Assembly: GCA_002254845.1 (NCBI GenBank)
Contig: NKPT01000022.1
Coordinates: forward strand, 1 to 50,355
DNA: 50,355 bases
Direction: 5' to 3'
Source of the DNA: Chloracidobacterium sp. CP2_5A
GTDB lineage: Bacteria; Acidobacteriota; Blastocatellia; Chloracidobacteriales; Chloracidobacteriaceae
The stretch's first letter is position 1. Each line of letters opens with the position of its first letter. Shown here piece by piece: positions 16,464 through 25,850 of the stretch. A model generated the notes under the pieces. The model was not told the DNA's origin. It searched no databases and worked only from the letters and a program-made list of their open reading frames with translations. The translations under genes were made by a program, and so were the position numbers.

Positions 16464-17581
16464 ATCGCTCTAGCCGGATGTACCGCTGGCTAAGCTGCGG
16501 GCTGTCCCTGCTCGTGGCGGGCGCTTCCTTAGCGGTGGCTCAGCAGCGCCCGCGCGTGACCAGCGTTTTAAACGGTCGCGCAACTGTTCCGCTCGTGACG
16601 CTGCCCACGGAATGGCTTTACCTCGACCCCGACGGGGCGCGCCAGGAGCCGCTCGTGACAGAAGCCGCCGTGTATCTTCCGCTGCGCAGCGGGAAAGTCG
16701 TCGCCTTAGCGCGGCAAGATGGCGCTCGTCTCTGGGAGACCTCGCCCGGCGTGGCGACCGCGGGGACGCTGTACCGGCTGGGCGACCGCCTTGTCGCCTG
16801 CGCGACGCGCCCGGCCGGCGACGGCGCCGCCGCGACCGGCGTGGTCCGGCTGCTCGACCTGGCGACGGGCGTGGCGCGGCGGGAAATTTCGCTGCCGCTT
16901 CCCATCACGTCGCATCTGGTTGGCGACGGCGCGCGGCTTTACGCGCGGCTCGGCGCGACGGAAGTCGCGGCGCTTGATCCGGGAGATTTTTCCATTCTGT
17001 GGCGCGTGTCCGGCGACTTCACGGAGCATTTGACTTGCGACCGGGACAGCCTGCTGGTCGGCGCGCGCGCCGGCGCGCTCTGGTCGCTGCGCGCGGCGGA
17101 CGGCGTCCGGCAGTGGGTCTGCGAGCTGGGCGCGCGACCGGGGCCGGCGAGGGGCGACGCCGAGCGCGTTTACTGCGGCACGACGCAGGGCGAAGTCATC
17201 GCCATCCGCCGGGCCGACGGCCGCATCCGGTGGCGTCGCCGAACCGGCGGGGCGATTGCCGCGCCGCCGCTGATTGATCGCGGCCGGGCGCTGGTCGTCT
17301 CGTATGATAACTTCCTCTACGCCTTTGACGGGCAAAGCGGCGCAATGCAGTGGCGACAGCAAATGGCCGGACGCCTGACGGCGTCGCCGACCCCGTTGAC
17401 GGAGACCACGCTGGCGGTGGCGGCGCTGGACGACCGTGAAATCACGGTCGTGAACAGTCTTGACGGGCGCATCGTGGCGCGGTGGCAGCTTGAGGAGGAG
17501 CGCTTGTTTTCGGCGCTTCACCCGGCGCAGGGGCTGATCATCGCGGCGACCGAGCGCGGAATTGCCGCCGTCAGGCTGTAG
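16460..17581 (+). CDS. Exported PQQ-type beta-propeller protein
   Basis: 373 residues. An N-terminal signal peptide (RMYRWLSCGLSLLVAGASLAVAQQ) is followed by repeats of the PQQ-like WD-type pattern: GKVVALARQDGARLWET, ATEVAALDPGDFSILWRV, GALWSLRAADGVRQWVC, GEVIAIRRADGRIRWRR, NFLYAFDGQSGAMQWRQ. This is the BamB-like propeller plan. BamB helps outer-membrane protein assembly, but other exported propellers have unrelated scaffold roles and no bam gene is adjacent. It overlaps the crotonase stop by four bases, so it is translationally coupled to it. It ends 42 bases before the selenocysteine tRNA. Confidence 0.85.
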   Translation: MNRSSRMYRWLSCGLSLLVAGASLAVAQQRPRVTSVLNGRATVPLVTLPTEWLYLDPDGARQEPLVTEAAVYLPLRSGKVVALARQDGARLWETSPGVATAGTLYRLGDRLVACATRPAGDGAAATGVVRLLDLATGVARREISLPLPITSHLVGDGARLYARLGATEVAALDPGDFSILWRVSGDFTEHLTCDRDSLLVGARAGALWSLRAADGVRQWVCELGARPGPARGDAERVYCGTTQGEVIAIRRADGRIRWRRRTGGAIAAPPLIDRGRALVVSYDNFLYAFDGQSGAMQWRQQMAGRLTASPTPLTETTLAVAALDDREITVVNSLDGRIVARWQLEEERLFSALHPAQGLIIAATERGIAAVRL

Positions 17582-17623
17582 CGGCCGGCGGTAGCGGCTC
17601 AGGGGCTTTGTCCCGCCTTGCAG

Positions 17624-17721
17624 GGAGGCGCATGCGGTCGGGTGGCCGCCGCGGACTTCAAATCCGTCGCGTCCGCGCGGAAACGCGGATGGGTGGGCTC
17701 AACTCCCACGCGCCTTCGCCA
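17624..17721 (+). tRNA. selC: tRNA-Sec (UCA), selenocysteine
   Basis: 98 bases including CCA. The acceptor stem has 8 pairs (17624-17631 with 17710-17717, one G-U). The D stem has 6 pairs with a 4-base loop (17634-17639 with 17644-17649). The anticodon loop CTTCAAA (17656-17662) carries TCA at 17658-17660. The long variable arm has a 6-pair stem TCCGCG/CGCGGA (17672-17677 with 17684-17689). The T stem has 5 pairs (17693-17697 with 17705-17709). The discriminator is G 17718, with an encoded CCA at 17719-17721. The 8+5 acceptor/T stack, short D loop and long variable arm are the marks of bacterial tRNA-Sec. The D-arm and acceptor pairings were checked base by base. Confidence 0.95.
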
Positions 17722-17767
17722 AGCTTGCCGAAAGGAAGGCCAGTCCAGCCGGAGCGTCCGGTCTCGA

Positions 17768-17796
17768 TTGCGCAACCCGGCGACCTAGCGAATAAT
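17768..17796 (+). promoter_or_regulatory. Candidate sigma-70 promoter for penicillin-binding protein 1A
   Basis: TTGCGC (17768-17773), 17-base spacer, AATAAT (17791-17796; five of six consensus bases). It lies 45 bases upstream of ATG 17842 and after the tRNA. The same TTGCGC with a 17-base spacer precedes the VWA gene. Confidence 0.4.
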
Positions 17797-17841
17797 CCAC
17801 GGGTTACGCATACTCACGAATCTCGAGAGCGAATACCGCCT

Positions 17842-20571
17842 ATGTCAAACGTCCTAAAACTGTCTCGTCTTGACGAGCCGCCGGCGCTGCCAGCGGCGGC
17901 AGAGCCATCCGCCGGGTGGCTTCGCCGATTGGTTTTTCCGCTGTCGCTCGTCGGGTCGGCGGCAGTCGGATCGCTGGCGATGTTTTTGTTCTTGCAGTGG
18001 TTCGCCACGACTGACGACCAGCGCCAAGTGGCGGCGCTCGCTGACTTTCAGCCGAGCGTCGTGACGCGGGTGTACGCCGACGACGGGCGCACGGTTATTG
18101 GCGAATTCGCTCTTGAGCGGCGCGTCCCGCTTGCCTACGAGGAAATTCCGCTTCGCATGCGGCAGGCGATTATGGCCATCGAGGATTCGCGCTTCGAGCA
18201 GCACTGGGGCGTGGATCCTATCGGCCTGGCGCGGGCGGCCTGGAAAAACTTTTTGGCAGGGCGCGCGATTGAAGGGGGCTCGACGCTCACGCAGCAGCTC
18301 ACCAAGATTTTGTTCCTCTCGCCGGAGCGAACCTTAGAGCGCAAAATCCGGGAAGCCATTCTGGCGCTGCAAATCGAGCGGCAATACAGCAAGGAGCAAA
18401 TCATGGAGCTGTATTGCAACCAGATTAACCTCGGCGGCGGCGCCTATGGCGTCGAGGCCGGCGCGCAGTATTACTTTGGCAAATCCATCAAGGACTGCTC
18501 GATTGAGGAGTGCGCCTTGCTCGCGGCGATTCCCAAAGCGCCTTCTGGCTATTCGCCCATCCTCAAGCCGCAGGAAGCCAAGCGCCGGCGCAACTTGGTC
18601 ATTGCGAACATGCTGGAGTCAGGCTACATCACGGCGGGCGAAGCCGAGGCCGCGAAGGCGACCGACTTGAAGCTCAATGTCACGTCAGCGCGCGAGTTTA
18701 ACGCCAGCGGCCCGTTCGCTTACGTCGTCGAGGAAGTTCGGCGCGAGCTTGAAAGCCGCTTTGGCACGCGCGGAACGCATACCGGGGGGTTTCAGGTCAT
18801 CACGACCATTGACGCGCCGGCGCAGATTCAGGCGGTCAATGCCGTGCGCTGGGGGCTGCATCGCTATGAGGAGCGTCACGGCGGCGGGCGACGCGACGCG
18901 CCCATCCCGAACGTTTTAGAGGACCTCAAGGGCAAGGATCTGTCCGCCTATCGTCACCCGGAGTGGGCCTACGAGCCGTTCAACGGCATGTACCTGCACG
19001 GCTTGGTCACCCGCGTCGCCGGGCGCGTCGCGGAAGTTTCGTTTGGGAAGTACCGCGCGTCGGTGACGTTTTCGCCAGAACGCCCGCTCCGCGAGGGCGA
19101 CCTGCCGATGTTTCTTATCAAAAGCGGCGCGGCGCGGCAAAACGCCTTCACGCCGGCGGCGGAGATGACCGCCTCCTCGGCTGCCGCGCCGCCGCCGGCC
19201 CGCAGGGGGCGGTACAAGAAGCCGGACAAGCTGGCGGCTGAGACGGCTGCAAGCGATGGAACGCTTCAGGTCGAGTTGCGCTCGTTGCCGGCCATCGCCG
19301 GCGCGATGCTATGCCTCAACGCGCAAACCGGCGAAATTAAGGCTATGGTGGGCGGCTATGATTTTTCGCAGTCCAAGTTCAACAACGCCACGCAGGCGAA
19401 TCGGCAGACCGGCTCGTGCTTCAAGCCGTTTATCTACGCCGCCGCCATTGAGAATGGATGGACGCCGGATGATCTGGTTTCCGATACGCCCTTTCAGTCT
19501 GGCAACTGGTCGCCGCGCAACTACGACGGCGGGTTTGCCGGCCCGATTCCCCTGCGCGTGGCGTTAGCCAAGTCGCGAAATATCCCGGCCGTCCGGCTGT
19601 TGGCCAATGTGGGCATCCGGCGCGGCGCGGAGATGGTGCGCCGATTTGGCATCACCAATCCGATGGCGCCCTATCTGCCGTCCGCGCTAGGGGCGACGGA
19701 AGTGCCGCTCATCGAGATGGTTTCGGCTTACTCTGTCTTTCCAAACCAGGGGAAGCGGGCTAAGCCGCACCTCATTCGGCGCATTCTCGATTATGACGGG
19801 CGGACGATCTTCGACTTTGACAAGGATGAGTCAGAGCGCGAGTCGCGGGTGATTTCCTCTTATGTCGCGGCCCAGATGGTGGACATGATGCGTGGCGTCA
19901 TTGACGGCGGAACGGCCTCGAAAGTCCGCGCCGTCGCCGAGGGCGACCTCAACAAGCGTCAGATCGGCGGCAAGACGGGCACCGTCAACGACTGGACCGA
20001 CGCCTGGTTCATCGGCTACACGCCGTCGCTGACCTGCGGCGTCTGGATTGGCTATCCCGGCGAAAAGCGCACGCTGGGACGCGGCGAGACGGGCGGGGAA
20101 GCGGCGCTGCCGATGTGGATCGAGTTCATGAAGCTCTATCTGCAGGGAAAGCCTATCGAAACCTTCGACAAGGCCCCGGCGCCGGACGCCGATCTGGAAA
20201 AGCTGCAAGCCGAGCGCGACCGACAGGAGCGCAAGGAGCTGGAAAGCGGCGTCGCCACCCTGATGGAGGATACTGAAGCCTTGTCAGCCAAGCAGGCGGC
20301 CTCTGGGCGAGCGGCGGCGCCGGGCGACGAGGAAGCGACTAGGCCGCGGCGCGAGCGAACGCTGATTGAGGAAACCACCGGACAAACCGCCGTGGATGAA
20401 GCGCAATCCGCCAAGCGCGCCCAACGGCGCGACCCGCCGGGCGCGGACGGCGCGCCTCAGCCGTCCCTGAGGCCACCAACCGTCAAGAAGCCGTCCTTTG
20501 TAACGGACGAGCCGTCCAAGCCGTCCCGGCGCGAGCCGCCTAAGCGCGAAACGCCCGGCCAGGATCGTTGA
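17842..20571 (+). CDS. Penicillin-binding protein 1A, bifunctional transglycosylase/transpeptidase
   Basis: 909 residues. A short cytoplasmic head and one membrane anchor (about 28-52) precede the GT51 transglycosylase domain (EDSRFEQHWG with the catalytic Glu, GGSTLTQQLTK, RKIREAILALQIER). Next come an OB-like insert (about 385-440) and the transpeptidase domain with SCFK (Ser 525), SRN and KTGT motifs. It polymerises and cross-links peptidoglycan in the periplasm. The last 150 residues are charged, Pro/Arg/Lys-rich and probably disordered. Start ATG 17842 was chosen because the longer frame back to 17608 runs through the selenocysteine tRNA. ftsY follows after 36 bases. Confidence 0.93.
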   Translation: MSNVLKLSRLDEPPALPAAAEPSAGWLRRLVFPLSLVGSAAVGSLAMFLFLQWFATTDDQRQVAALADFQPSVVTRVYADDGRTVIGEFALERRVPLAYEEIPLRMRQAIMAIEDSRFEQHWGVDPIGLARAAWKNFLAGRAIEGGSTLTQQLTKILFLSPERTLERKIREAILALQIERQYSKEQIMELYCNQINLGGGAYGVEAGAQYYFGKSIKDCSIEECALLAAIPKAPSGYSPILKPQEAKRRRNLVIANMLESGYITAGEAEAAKATDLKLNVTSAREFNASGPFAYVVEEVRRELESRFGTRGTHTGGFQVITTIDAPAQIQAVNAVRWGLHRYEERHGGGRRDAPIPNVLEDLKGKDLSAYRHPEWAYEPFNGMYLHGLVTRVAGRVAEVSFGKYRASVTFSPERPLREGDLPMFLIKSGAARQNAFTPAAEMTASSAAAPPPARRGRYKKPDKLAAETAASDGTLQVELRSLPAIAGAMLCLNAQTGEIKAMVGGYDFSQSKFNNATQANRQTGSCFKPFIYAAAIENGWTPDDLVSDTPFQSGNWSPRNYDGGFAGPIPLRVALAKSRNIPAVRLLANVGIRRGAEMVRRFGITNPMAPYLPSALGATEVPLIEMVSAYSVFPNQGKRAKPHLIRRILDYDGRTIFDFDKDESERESRVISSYVAAQMVDMMRGVIDGGTASKVRAVAEGDLNKRQIGGKTGTVNDWTDAWFIGYTPSLTCGVWIGYPGEKRTLGRGETGGEAALPMWIEFMKLYLQGKPIETFDKAPAPDADLEKLQAERDRQERKELESGVATLMEDTEALSAKQAASGRAAAPGDEEATRPRRERTLIEETTGQTAVDEAQSAKRAQRRDPPGADGAPQPSLRPPTVKKPSFVTDEPSKPSRREPPKRETPGQDR

Positions 20572-20576
20572 TGCCA

Positions 20577-20596
20577 AGCCGCCCCAAAGGGCGGCT
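20577..20596. other. GC-rich stem-loop before ftsY
   Basis: AGCCGCCC and GGGCGGCT pair perfectly over eight bases around a CAAA loop. It is not followed by a T-tract, so it is unlikely to be a full intrinsic terminator. It abuts the ftsY ribosome site (AAAGGA, ATG 20608) and could modulate translation or stop RNA decay. Confidence 0.45.
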
Positions 20597-20607
20597 AAAG
20601 GATAACC

Positions 20608-21939
20608 ATGCTGTTCTGGAGACGGAAGAAAGATGCAACGCCCGCTGAGCGAGCCGGGCTGACCACGCTGTTTGGCAATGAACCCATTCCGGTTGCGCAG
20701 CCGCAAGTCGCTGAGGCGCAAGCCGAGCTGGCGACCGAGCCTCCGGCGCTCGTTGCCGCTGCCGAAGCTGCGACCGCGCCGCTGCCCGCGTCGCCTCCGG
20801 TCGAGCCAGCCAGCCTCGCTCCAGTCGCTGAAATCGCGCCGCCGCCGGAAGCGACCGTTGAAAAGGAGCGCCGAGGGCTCCTGTCGCGGTGGTTCGGGAC
20901 TGGGGCTGGACCAGCGGCGGTCGCCCCCGACGAGATTAGCGTGGCCGCGCCGGCGCCGCCCGCTTCAACTCCGGCAGCTTCGGCGGAAGCGCCGCGCGAA
21001 ACCTTCTTGTTGCGAATGAAGAACGCCGTCCGGCGAACGCGGCAAAATCTGGCAGGGCGACTCGATACGCTGGTGCGCGGAAAGAAAGTCATTAGCCCCG
21101 AAGTGCTGGACGAATTGGAAGAAATTCTGATTGGGGCCGATATTGGCGTCCGAACCACGCTTGATCTTGTTGAAAAAATTCGCTTGCAGGTGGATCGCAA
21201 GCTTCTCAGCGATACCGACGAGCTGAAGCGCGTCTTGCGTCAGGAGCTGCTCGCGCTGTTGCGCTCGCCGGTGAAGTCCGTGTCTGGCCGCGCCGTTCGC
21301 TCAGAGAGCGACTTGGCATCGGATATTCGCCCCTACGTCATGATGGTGGTGGGCGTGAATGGCGTTGGGAAAACAACAACCATCGCCAAGCTGGCGAATC
21401 TCATCAAGCGCGAAGGAAACGAAGTCATCGTCTGCGCGGCGGATACCTTTCGGGCCGCCGCGGCTGACCAGTTGACGGTTTGGGCCGGGCGAGTCGGGAT
21501 TCCAATCATCCAGCAAAAGCCTGGCACTGACCCGGCCGCCGTGGTGTATGACGCTATGCAGGCGGCCAAATCGCGCGACGCCGATGTGGTGATTGTGGAC
21601 ACGGCGGGGCGGCTGCACAACAAAGTCAACCTAATGAACGAATTGGAAAAGATGTCCCGGATTGCCGCACGCGAGGTCCCGCAAGCGCCCCACGAGGTTT
21701 TGCTGGTTCTCGATGCCGCGACCGGGCAAAACGGGCTGGAGCAGGCCCGGCAGTTTGCCAAGTCGGTGCCCGTGACGGGACTCGTGCTGACAAAGCTCGA
21801 TGGCACCGCCAAGGGCGGCATTGTCGTCGCCATTGCCCGCGAGCTGGGGCTGCCGATTCGATACATTGGCACCGGCGAGCAACTCGACGACCTGACTGTA
21901 TTCTCGCCAGAAGCGTTCGTTGACAGCCTATTCGAATAG
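20608..21939 (+). CDS. ftsY: Signal recognition particle receptor FtsY
   Basis: 443 residues. A variable acidic, Ala/Pro-rich A region (about 1-130) precedes the helical N domain ([19 protein letters not shown]) and the SRP GTPase G domain. Motifs: [10 protein letters not shown] (P-loop), [20 protein letters not shown], and [10 protein letters not shown] with the GIVV stretch. It docks ribosome-SRP complexes at the inner membrane. The A region is longer than in minimal FtsY, as in many proteobacteria. It is convergent with the REC-zinc ribbon gene, whose stop is 33 bases away. Confidence 0.96.
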   Translation: MLFWRRKKDATPAERAGLTTLFGNEPIPVAQPQVAEAQAELATEPPALVAAAEAATAPLPASPPVEPASLAPVAEIAPPPEATVEKERRGLLSRWFGTGAGPAAVAPDEISVAAPAPPASTPAASAEAPRETFLLRMKNAVRRTRQNLAGRLDTLVRGKKVISPEVLDELEEILIGADIGVRTTLDLVEKIRLQVDRKLLSDTDELKRVLRQELLALLRSPVKSVSGRAVRSESDLASDIRPYVMMVVGVNGVGKTTTIAKLANLIKREGNEVIVCAADTFRAAAADQLTVWAGRVGIPIIQQKPGTDPAAVVYDAMQAAKSRDADVVIVDTAGRLHNKVNLMNELEKMSRIAAREVPQAPHEVLLVLDAATGQNGLEQARQFAKSVPVTGLVLTKLDGTAKGGIVVAIARELGLPIRYIGTGEQLDDLTVFSPEAFVDSLFE

Positions 21940-21972
21940 CTGGCTTGCTCGAATGGCTGGACTGGCTCGCGC

Positions 21973-23268
21973 CTAAATCATCTCGCCGCAGTGCGGGCAA
22001 AGGATGTCGCTTTCAAGGACGCGCCCGCCACAGTGCGGGCAGGCCTGCTCTTGCGCCGCGTGGCGCGCTCCATCCGTTGCTGGCGTCACCGCTACGATCA
22101 CGGCGGTGGCCAGAATGTCGGTCCCGGTTTCCTGAAGCAGCGCGACCTCTTCCGCGGCGATGCCGTCGCTTGACACGTCGGCTTCATCAAAAGTTTCCGC
22201 GGCGGTCGCCGGCGGCTCCGAAGGCGGCGGGGCTTCCTGCGTGACGCTTTCCGGCAACTCGACTTCCGTAACTTCGTATAGCCCGCCGATGTGCACGGCG
22301 GCGTTTCCCGTGTCAAAGCGAATGCTTAGCCCGGCAGACGGATCCTGCGGCTGAAGCTCGGCCGTGATCCGTTCCGGCAGGCTAAAGCTAATATCCGCGC
22401 TGACTTGGGTGGGAATTGGCGCGAATAAGTTCGTCGAGGGGTAGGGATCAGTGAAGGGGAGCGCCTGGTCAGTGACGGTTTCTGTCAGGCGCTTGGCGGA
22501 AAGCGGCTGAGCTCGTTGATCTTGAGCGGCGCTAGCGGGCGCCTGAGCCGACGCCTCATCCTCGAAGTAGGCCTCATAGCCATCGCTGGCGACAACCGAG
22601 TAGGGATCCGGCAGCTCGCTGGTTGGCGGACCGGAGGCGGCGACTTGCGTTTCAGGCTCGCCCGTCTTCCCGGCGAGCGTATCCATTGGAGCGGATGGCA
22701 GGATCGTCGGCGTCGGCGGCGCGCTGGCATCGGGCGGCGGGAGCTGCGAGTCATCTGCCTCCGCCGGCGATGCGACGGGCGATATGTCAGTCGGCGCGCC
22801 GGGCGCGGCGATTTGCCCGTTGCCAAAAGCGGCTTCGAGGTCTTCTTCCTGGACTTCTTGCGAGAAATTGCCGGAATCAAAGTCGGCGGGCGCTTCTTGC
22901 CCATACTTGCGCCAAAGCGCGTTGATCGTCTCAAGCAGCGCGAAAGGGTCGATGGGCTTGACGAGGGTCTCGTCCGCGCCGGCGCGCTCCGCTTCCTGCC
23001 GGTCAAATGGCTCGCCGTCGTGATGGATCATCAGAACAGGCAACTCCAGCTTGAGCACCTGCTTGATGTGGCGACAAGCCTCGTAGCCAGTCTTGCCCGG
23101 CATAAGCACGTCCAGCACGACGAGATCCGGGCGCATTTCCCCAGCGCGCCGCGCCGCGAGATCGCCGTTCCCGACGGCCACCACCTCAAATCCCCGCTGC
23201 TGGAAAAACGCTTGCAGGTCGCGGCGGGTTGGAACGTGATCGTCGGCAATGAGGATTCGACGGCTCAT
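21973..23268 (-). CDS. REC domain protein with C-terminal zinc ribbon
   Basis: 431 residues. The REC domain (about 1-120) has D9/D10, phospho-acceptor D53 in VLDVLMPG and Lys in LVKPIDP. A long acidic, Pro/Ala/Ser-rich region follows (about 130-395) and is probably disordered. The last residues form a zinc-ribbon knuckle pair, CPHCG at about 410 and CPHCGEMI at the end. There is no DNA-binding or enzyme output domain, so it likely acts by protein contact. It is the last of three minus-strand signalling genes. Its ATG is 45 bases after the TPR-REC-PATAN gene stop, so co-transcription is likely. Confidence 0.8.
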   Translation of the reverse strand: MSRRILIADDHVPTRRDLQAFFQQRGFEVVAVGNGDLAARRAGEMRPDLVVLDVLMPGKTGYEACRHIKQVLKLELPVLMIHHDGEPFDRQEAERAGADETLVKPIDPFALLETINALWRKYGQEAPADFDSGNFSQEVQEEDLEAAFGNGQIAAPGAPTDISPVASPAEADDSQLPPPDASAPPTPTILPSAPMDTLAGKTGEPETQVAASGPPTSELPDPYSVVASDGYEAYFEDEASAQAPASAAQDQRAQPLSAKRLTETVTDQALPFTDPYPSTNLFAPIPTQVSADISFSLPERITAELQPQDPSAGLSIRFDTGNAAVHIGGLYEVTEVELPESVTQEAPPPSEPPATAAETFDEADVSSDGIAAEEVALLQETGTDILATAVIVAVTPATDGARHAAQEQACPHCGGRVLESDILCPHCGEMI

Positions 23269-23313
23269 TGTAAGGAAATGCGACTTGCTCGATGGCTTCC
23301 CGAAAGGGCGATG

Positions 23314-25596
23314 TCAAAGCCCTTTGGCAATGAACTTAACACGCCCGTTGTCCACTGAGACCGAGAACGAGATATGGGTACACCGGAGCTGGCTCCTAAT
23401 CTTCGCTGATTGGTCGCACAAGATGCGATGGAAGCGCGCGAATGTAAAATCTTGAAGCGATTCGCCACACTGTTGCTTGGCGGCGACAACGGCTTCATAA
23501 AGCTGCTTGGCGAGCGTCTCCTCGGCGGCTGGGTCGGTAAATGTCACGCGGTATTCTCCCGGCATCACGGGCGACCCGATCGAGGCCTGCGCCGCCGGCG
23601 GAGCGGCTGGCTCAGCGTAAGCTGGAGGCCAGGATGGGCGCCCAGGCTCGTATGCCGGCGGCACGAGCGCGGATGGCATCGGCGGTGGCGACGACTGGGT
23701 CGGGGGGGCATAGGTCGGCGGCGGCGCGTAAGGCGGATAGGCTGGCGGCGCGTAAGGCGGATAGGCTGGCGGCGCGTAAGGCGGATAGGCTGGCGGCGGG
23801 GTATAGCCGCCGCCCTGCCCGTAACCGCCCTGCCCGTAACCGGCGGATGGGGAGTCCGGCGGAAGGTTCTGCGTCGGGTAGGCTGGCGGTGCCGGCGGAA
23901 AATGCGTCCCTCCCTGCGGAGCGTAGGTGGACGGCGGCGATAACGGCTGGCTGGCGGGCGGCGGCGTATAGCCGCCGCCTTGCCCGTAGCCGGCGGCTGG
24001 GGGGTCCGGCGGATAGCTTGGCGCTCCCGGCGCCGCAGGGTACGCCGGAAGCGCCGGCGAGGTGGGCGCGGGATTCCTGTAGCTGGCGGGCGGCGGCGCG
24101 GGCGCGAGATGATTGCCTGGCGGTAGCGGATTGCGCGATGCCCATAAGACAGAGAGCATGCGCAGCAGATCAATATCGTGTCGGGCTTGCGCGATACAGT
24201 CCCCGACCGTGCGCTTGCCATCGATCAGACCCATCAGCCGCCGCGCTTTCTCAGGCGGGAAGCCGGTAAGCCACGACACGTCAAAGCCGGGCGGCAAGCT
24301 GGCCAGGGTGCCAGGCGGCGGCAGAGAGGCCAGCAGGCTCTGCTCCTCGTCATAGCGATGCATCGCTTCCAGAATCAGCTCTGACGCCCGCATGTTAATC
24401 ACATTGGGGCGCGTGACGGGCTGTTGCGTAAAGGCGTAACTGCCATCTGACCAATGCGCCATGTGAATAATGGCCGCCAGCCCGCTAAAGTCTCCGCTTT
24501 CGGCATCCACGGCCGCGCCGTCCCTGAAGTAAATGCTGCCCGTTTCCTGGTTGGGCGTCACGACCTTAATCACGCCTTCCTTGCGCTCGCGCTCCATCTG
24601 GTTGAGCAGGTCGGTCACGCTCGTATGTGACAAGTGACCGCCAATGCGCGTCGCCGCCGGCTGACGCTTGAGAATGCGCTTGACCTTGAGCGGAATTTCC
24701 TTGACGCTAAACGGCTTGGCCCAGTAGTCCTCAACGCCAAGCTCCAGCGCCGAAACCTTTTCGTCTTCCTGCGCTCGCGAGGACAGGCAAACAAACGGAA
24801 TTTTGGCCAGATTCGGCTCGTCCTGGAGCGCCGCGAAAAGCTGGCTGCCATCCATCTTGGGCATCATCAAATCGGAAATGATGAGCGCCGGCGCGTGTTG
24901 GCGAATGATGGACAGCGCCTCCAACCCATTGTTCGCGGTCATGATCTGGCAGCCGAGCGGCTTGATAATTTTCTCTAGAATCATCAGAACGTGCGGCTCG
25001 TCATCCACTAACACGACGAGCCGGTCGGAAAAATCATCCTGCTCCTTCGGCGTTCGCCCGCTATTTTCCTCCGTTACCCACGTGGCCTTTGCGCCCTGCA
25101 TCCACTTCTCGCTGCGCTCCTGAATCAGCTCGCGCAGCTCTTTGCGATAATCGGCGTCCTTTTCCCCAAAGCCCGGCAGCATTTTGAGAAAGCCCATCGC
25201 GGCTTCCGATTGCTGCTCCTCAAGGTACAGCCCGATGACTTGGCGGCAATAATCATACGCCCGGTCGAACTGGCGCGTCTCGAAGTAAATATTGACGATA
25301 TGCTTGAGAATGGTGGCGCGCTGCGGCGATTCAACCATGCGCTCCACCTTGCGGTAGAAGACAAGCGCCAACTCGTACTGTTTGCCGCTGCGGTAGGCGT
25401 CGGCCAAGCGCATGAAATGACTCACCGCCGCTTCAAGGTTGCCGCTTTCCTGGTAGGCTTCAGCGAGTCGCTTCAGCGCGTCAACATTGTTGGGATTGTC
25501 ACGAACGACATTAGAGAGTTGCTCGATCTCGCGGGCAAGCTTCATCTGGTCGAGCTGGCTGGCAACTTGTCGCCTGACATTCTTGAAAAGTTCCAT
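23314..25596 (-). CDS. TPR-REC-PATAN protein with Pro-rich repeats
   Basis: 760 residues. N-terminal TPR-like helical repeats (about 20-150) precede a REC domain with D242 in ISDLMMPKMDG and Lys in WAKPF. A PATAN/DUF4388 domain follows (about 318-415, TSVTDLLNQMERERKEGVIKVV to GSIYFRDGAAVDAESG). After a helical linker comes a Pro/Tyr/Gly-rich stretch (about 490-670) with 8-residue YPPYAPPA repeats and GYGQGG motifs. A compact C-terminal domain (about 680-760) starts EYRVTFTDPAAEETLAKQLY and resembles the small C-terminal domain named after myxobacterial MXAN_5187; I am only moderately sure of that. Domain content suggests an assembly hub. It lies between the REC-zinc ribbon and PP2C genes on the same strand. 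Confidence 0.85.
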   Translation of the reverse strand: MELFKNVRRQVASQLDQMKLAREIEQLSNVVRDNPNNVDALKRLAEAYQESGNLEAAVSHFMRLADAYRSGKQYELALVFYRKVERMVESPQRATILKHIVNIYFETRQFDRAYDYCRQVIGLYLEEQQSEAAMGFLKMLPGFGEKDADYRKELRELIQERSEKWMQGAKATWVTEENSGRTPKEQDDFSDRLVVLVDDEPHVLMILEKIIKPLGCQIMTANNGLEALSIIRQHAPALIISDLMMPKMDGSQLFAALQDEPNLAKIPFVCLSSRAQEDEKVSALELGVEDYWAKPFSVKEIPLKVKRILKRQPAATRIGGHLSHTSVTDLLNQMERERKEGVIKVVTPNQETGSIYFRDGAAVDAESGDFSGLAAIIHMAHWSDGSYAFTQQPVTRPNVINMRASELILEAMHRYDEEQSLLASLPPPGTLASLPPGFDVSWLTGFPPEKARRLMGLIDGKRTVGDCIAQARHDIDLLRMLSVLWASRNPLPPGNHLAPAPPPASYRNPAPTSPALPAYPAAPGAPSYPPDPPAAGYGQGGGYTPPPASQPLSPPSTYAPQGGTHFPPAPPAYPTQNLPPDSPSAGYGQGGYGQGGGYTPPPAYPPYAPPAYPPYAPPAYPPYAPPPTYAPPTQSSPPPMPSALVPPAYEPGRPSWPPAYAEPAAPPAAQASIGSPVMPGEYRVTFTDPAAEETLAKQLYEAVVAAKQQCGESLQDFTFARFHRILCDQSAKIRSQLRCTHISFSVSVDNGRVKFIAKGL
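23720..23799. repeat. 24-base tandem repeat, 3.3 copies
   Basis: Three identical units at 23720-23743, 23744-23767 and 23768-23791, then eight further bases of a fourth. In the minus frame each unit encodes YPPYAPPA. Zero mismatches between copies points to recent expansion or slippage. Confidence 0.9.
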
Positions 25597-25850
25597 GGTG
25601 ACTCAGTGTCCCGTCGGTCGTCTTCCCGCCAAATGCTCTGATTTATTTGCGGTCTTCCGCGAGGTCTGGCGCTGGTGGGCGGCTAGAGCGAGATTTTGAG
25701 CTTGCGCGCAACGGCTGTTACTGGCTCTGGGCGCTATATGCCAAGGCGAGTCTAAGACAGCTTGCCTAGCGAAGCAACGACCTCATAACAAGAGCGCGGC
25801 TGGAGCCGAAAGCAGTCAAGGCGCGCGCGGAAGGGGGAAGGCGGAGCGCC
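25597..25850. other. 254-base intergenic region
   Basis: It lies between the stop of the PP2C gene and the start of the TPR-REC-PATAN gene, both minus strand. I see no gene, no clear promoter and no stem with a T-tract. It is moderately GC-rich with GCTAG/CTAGC words. Confidence 0.4.

Noticed and set aside
17608-17841. Upstream extension of penicillin-binding protein 1A
   Set aside because: It would run through the selenocysteine tRNA and has no protein-like pattern before ATG 17842.
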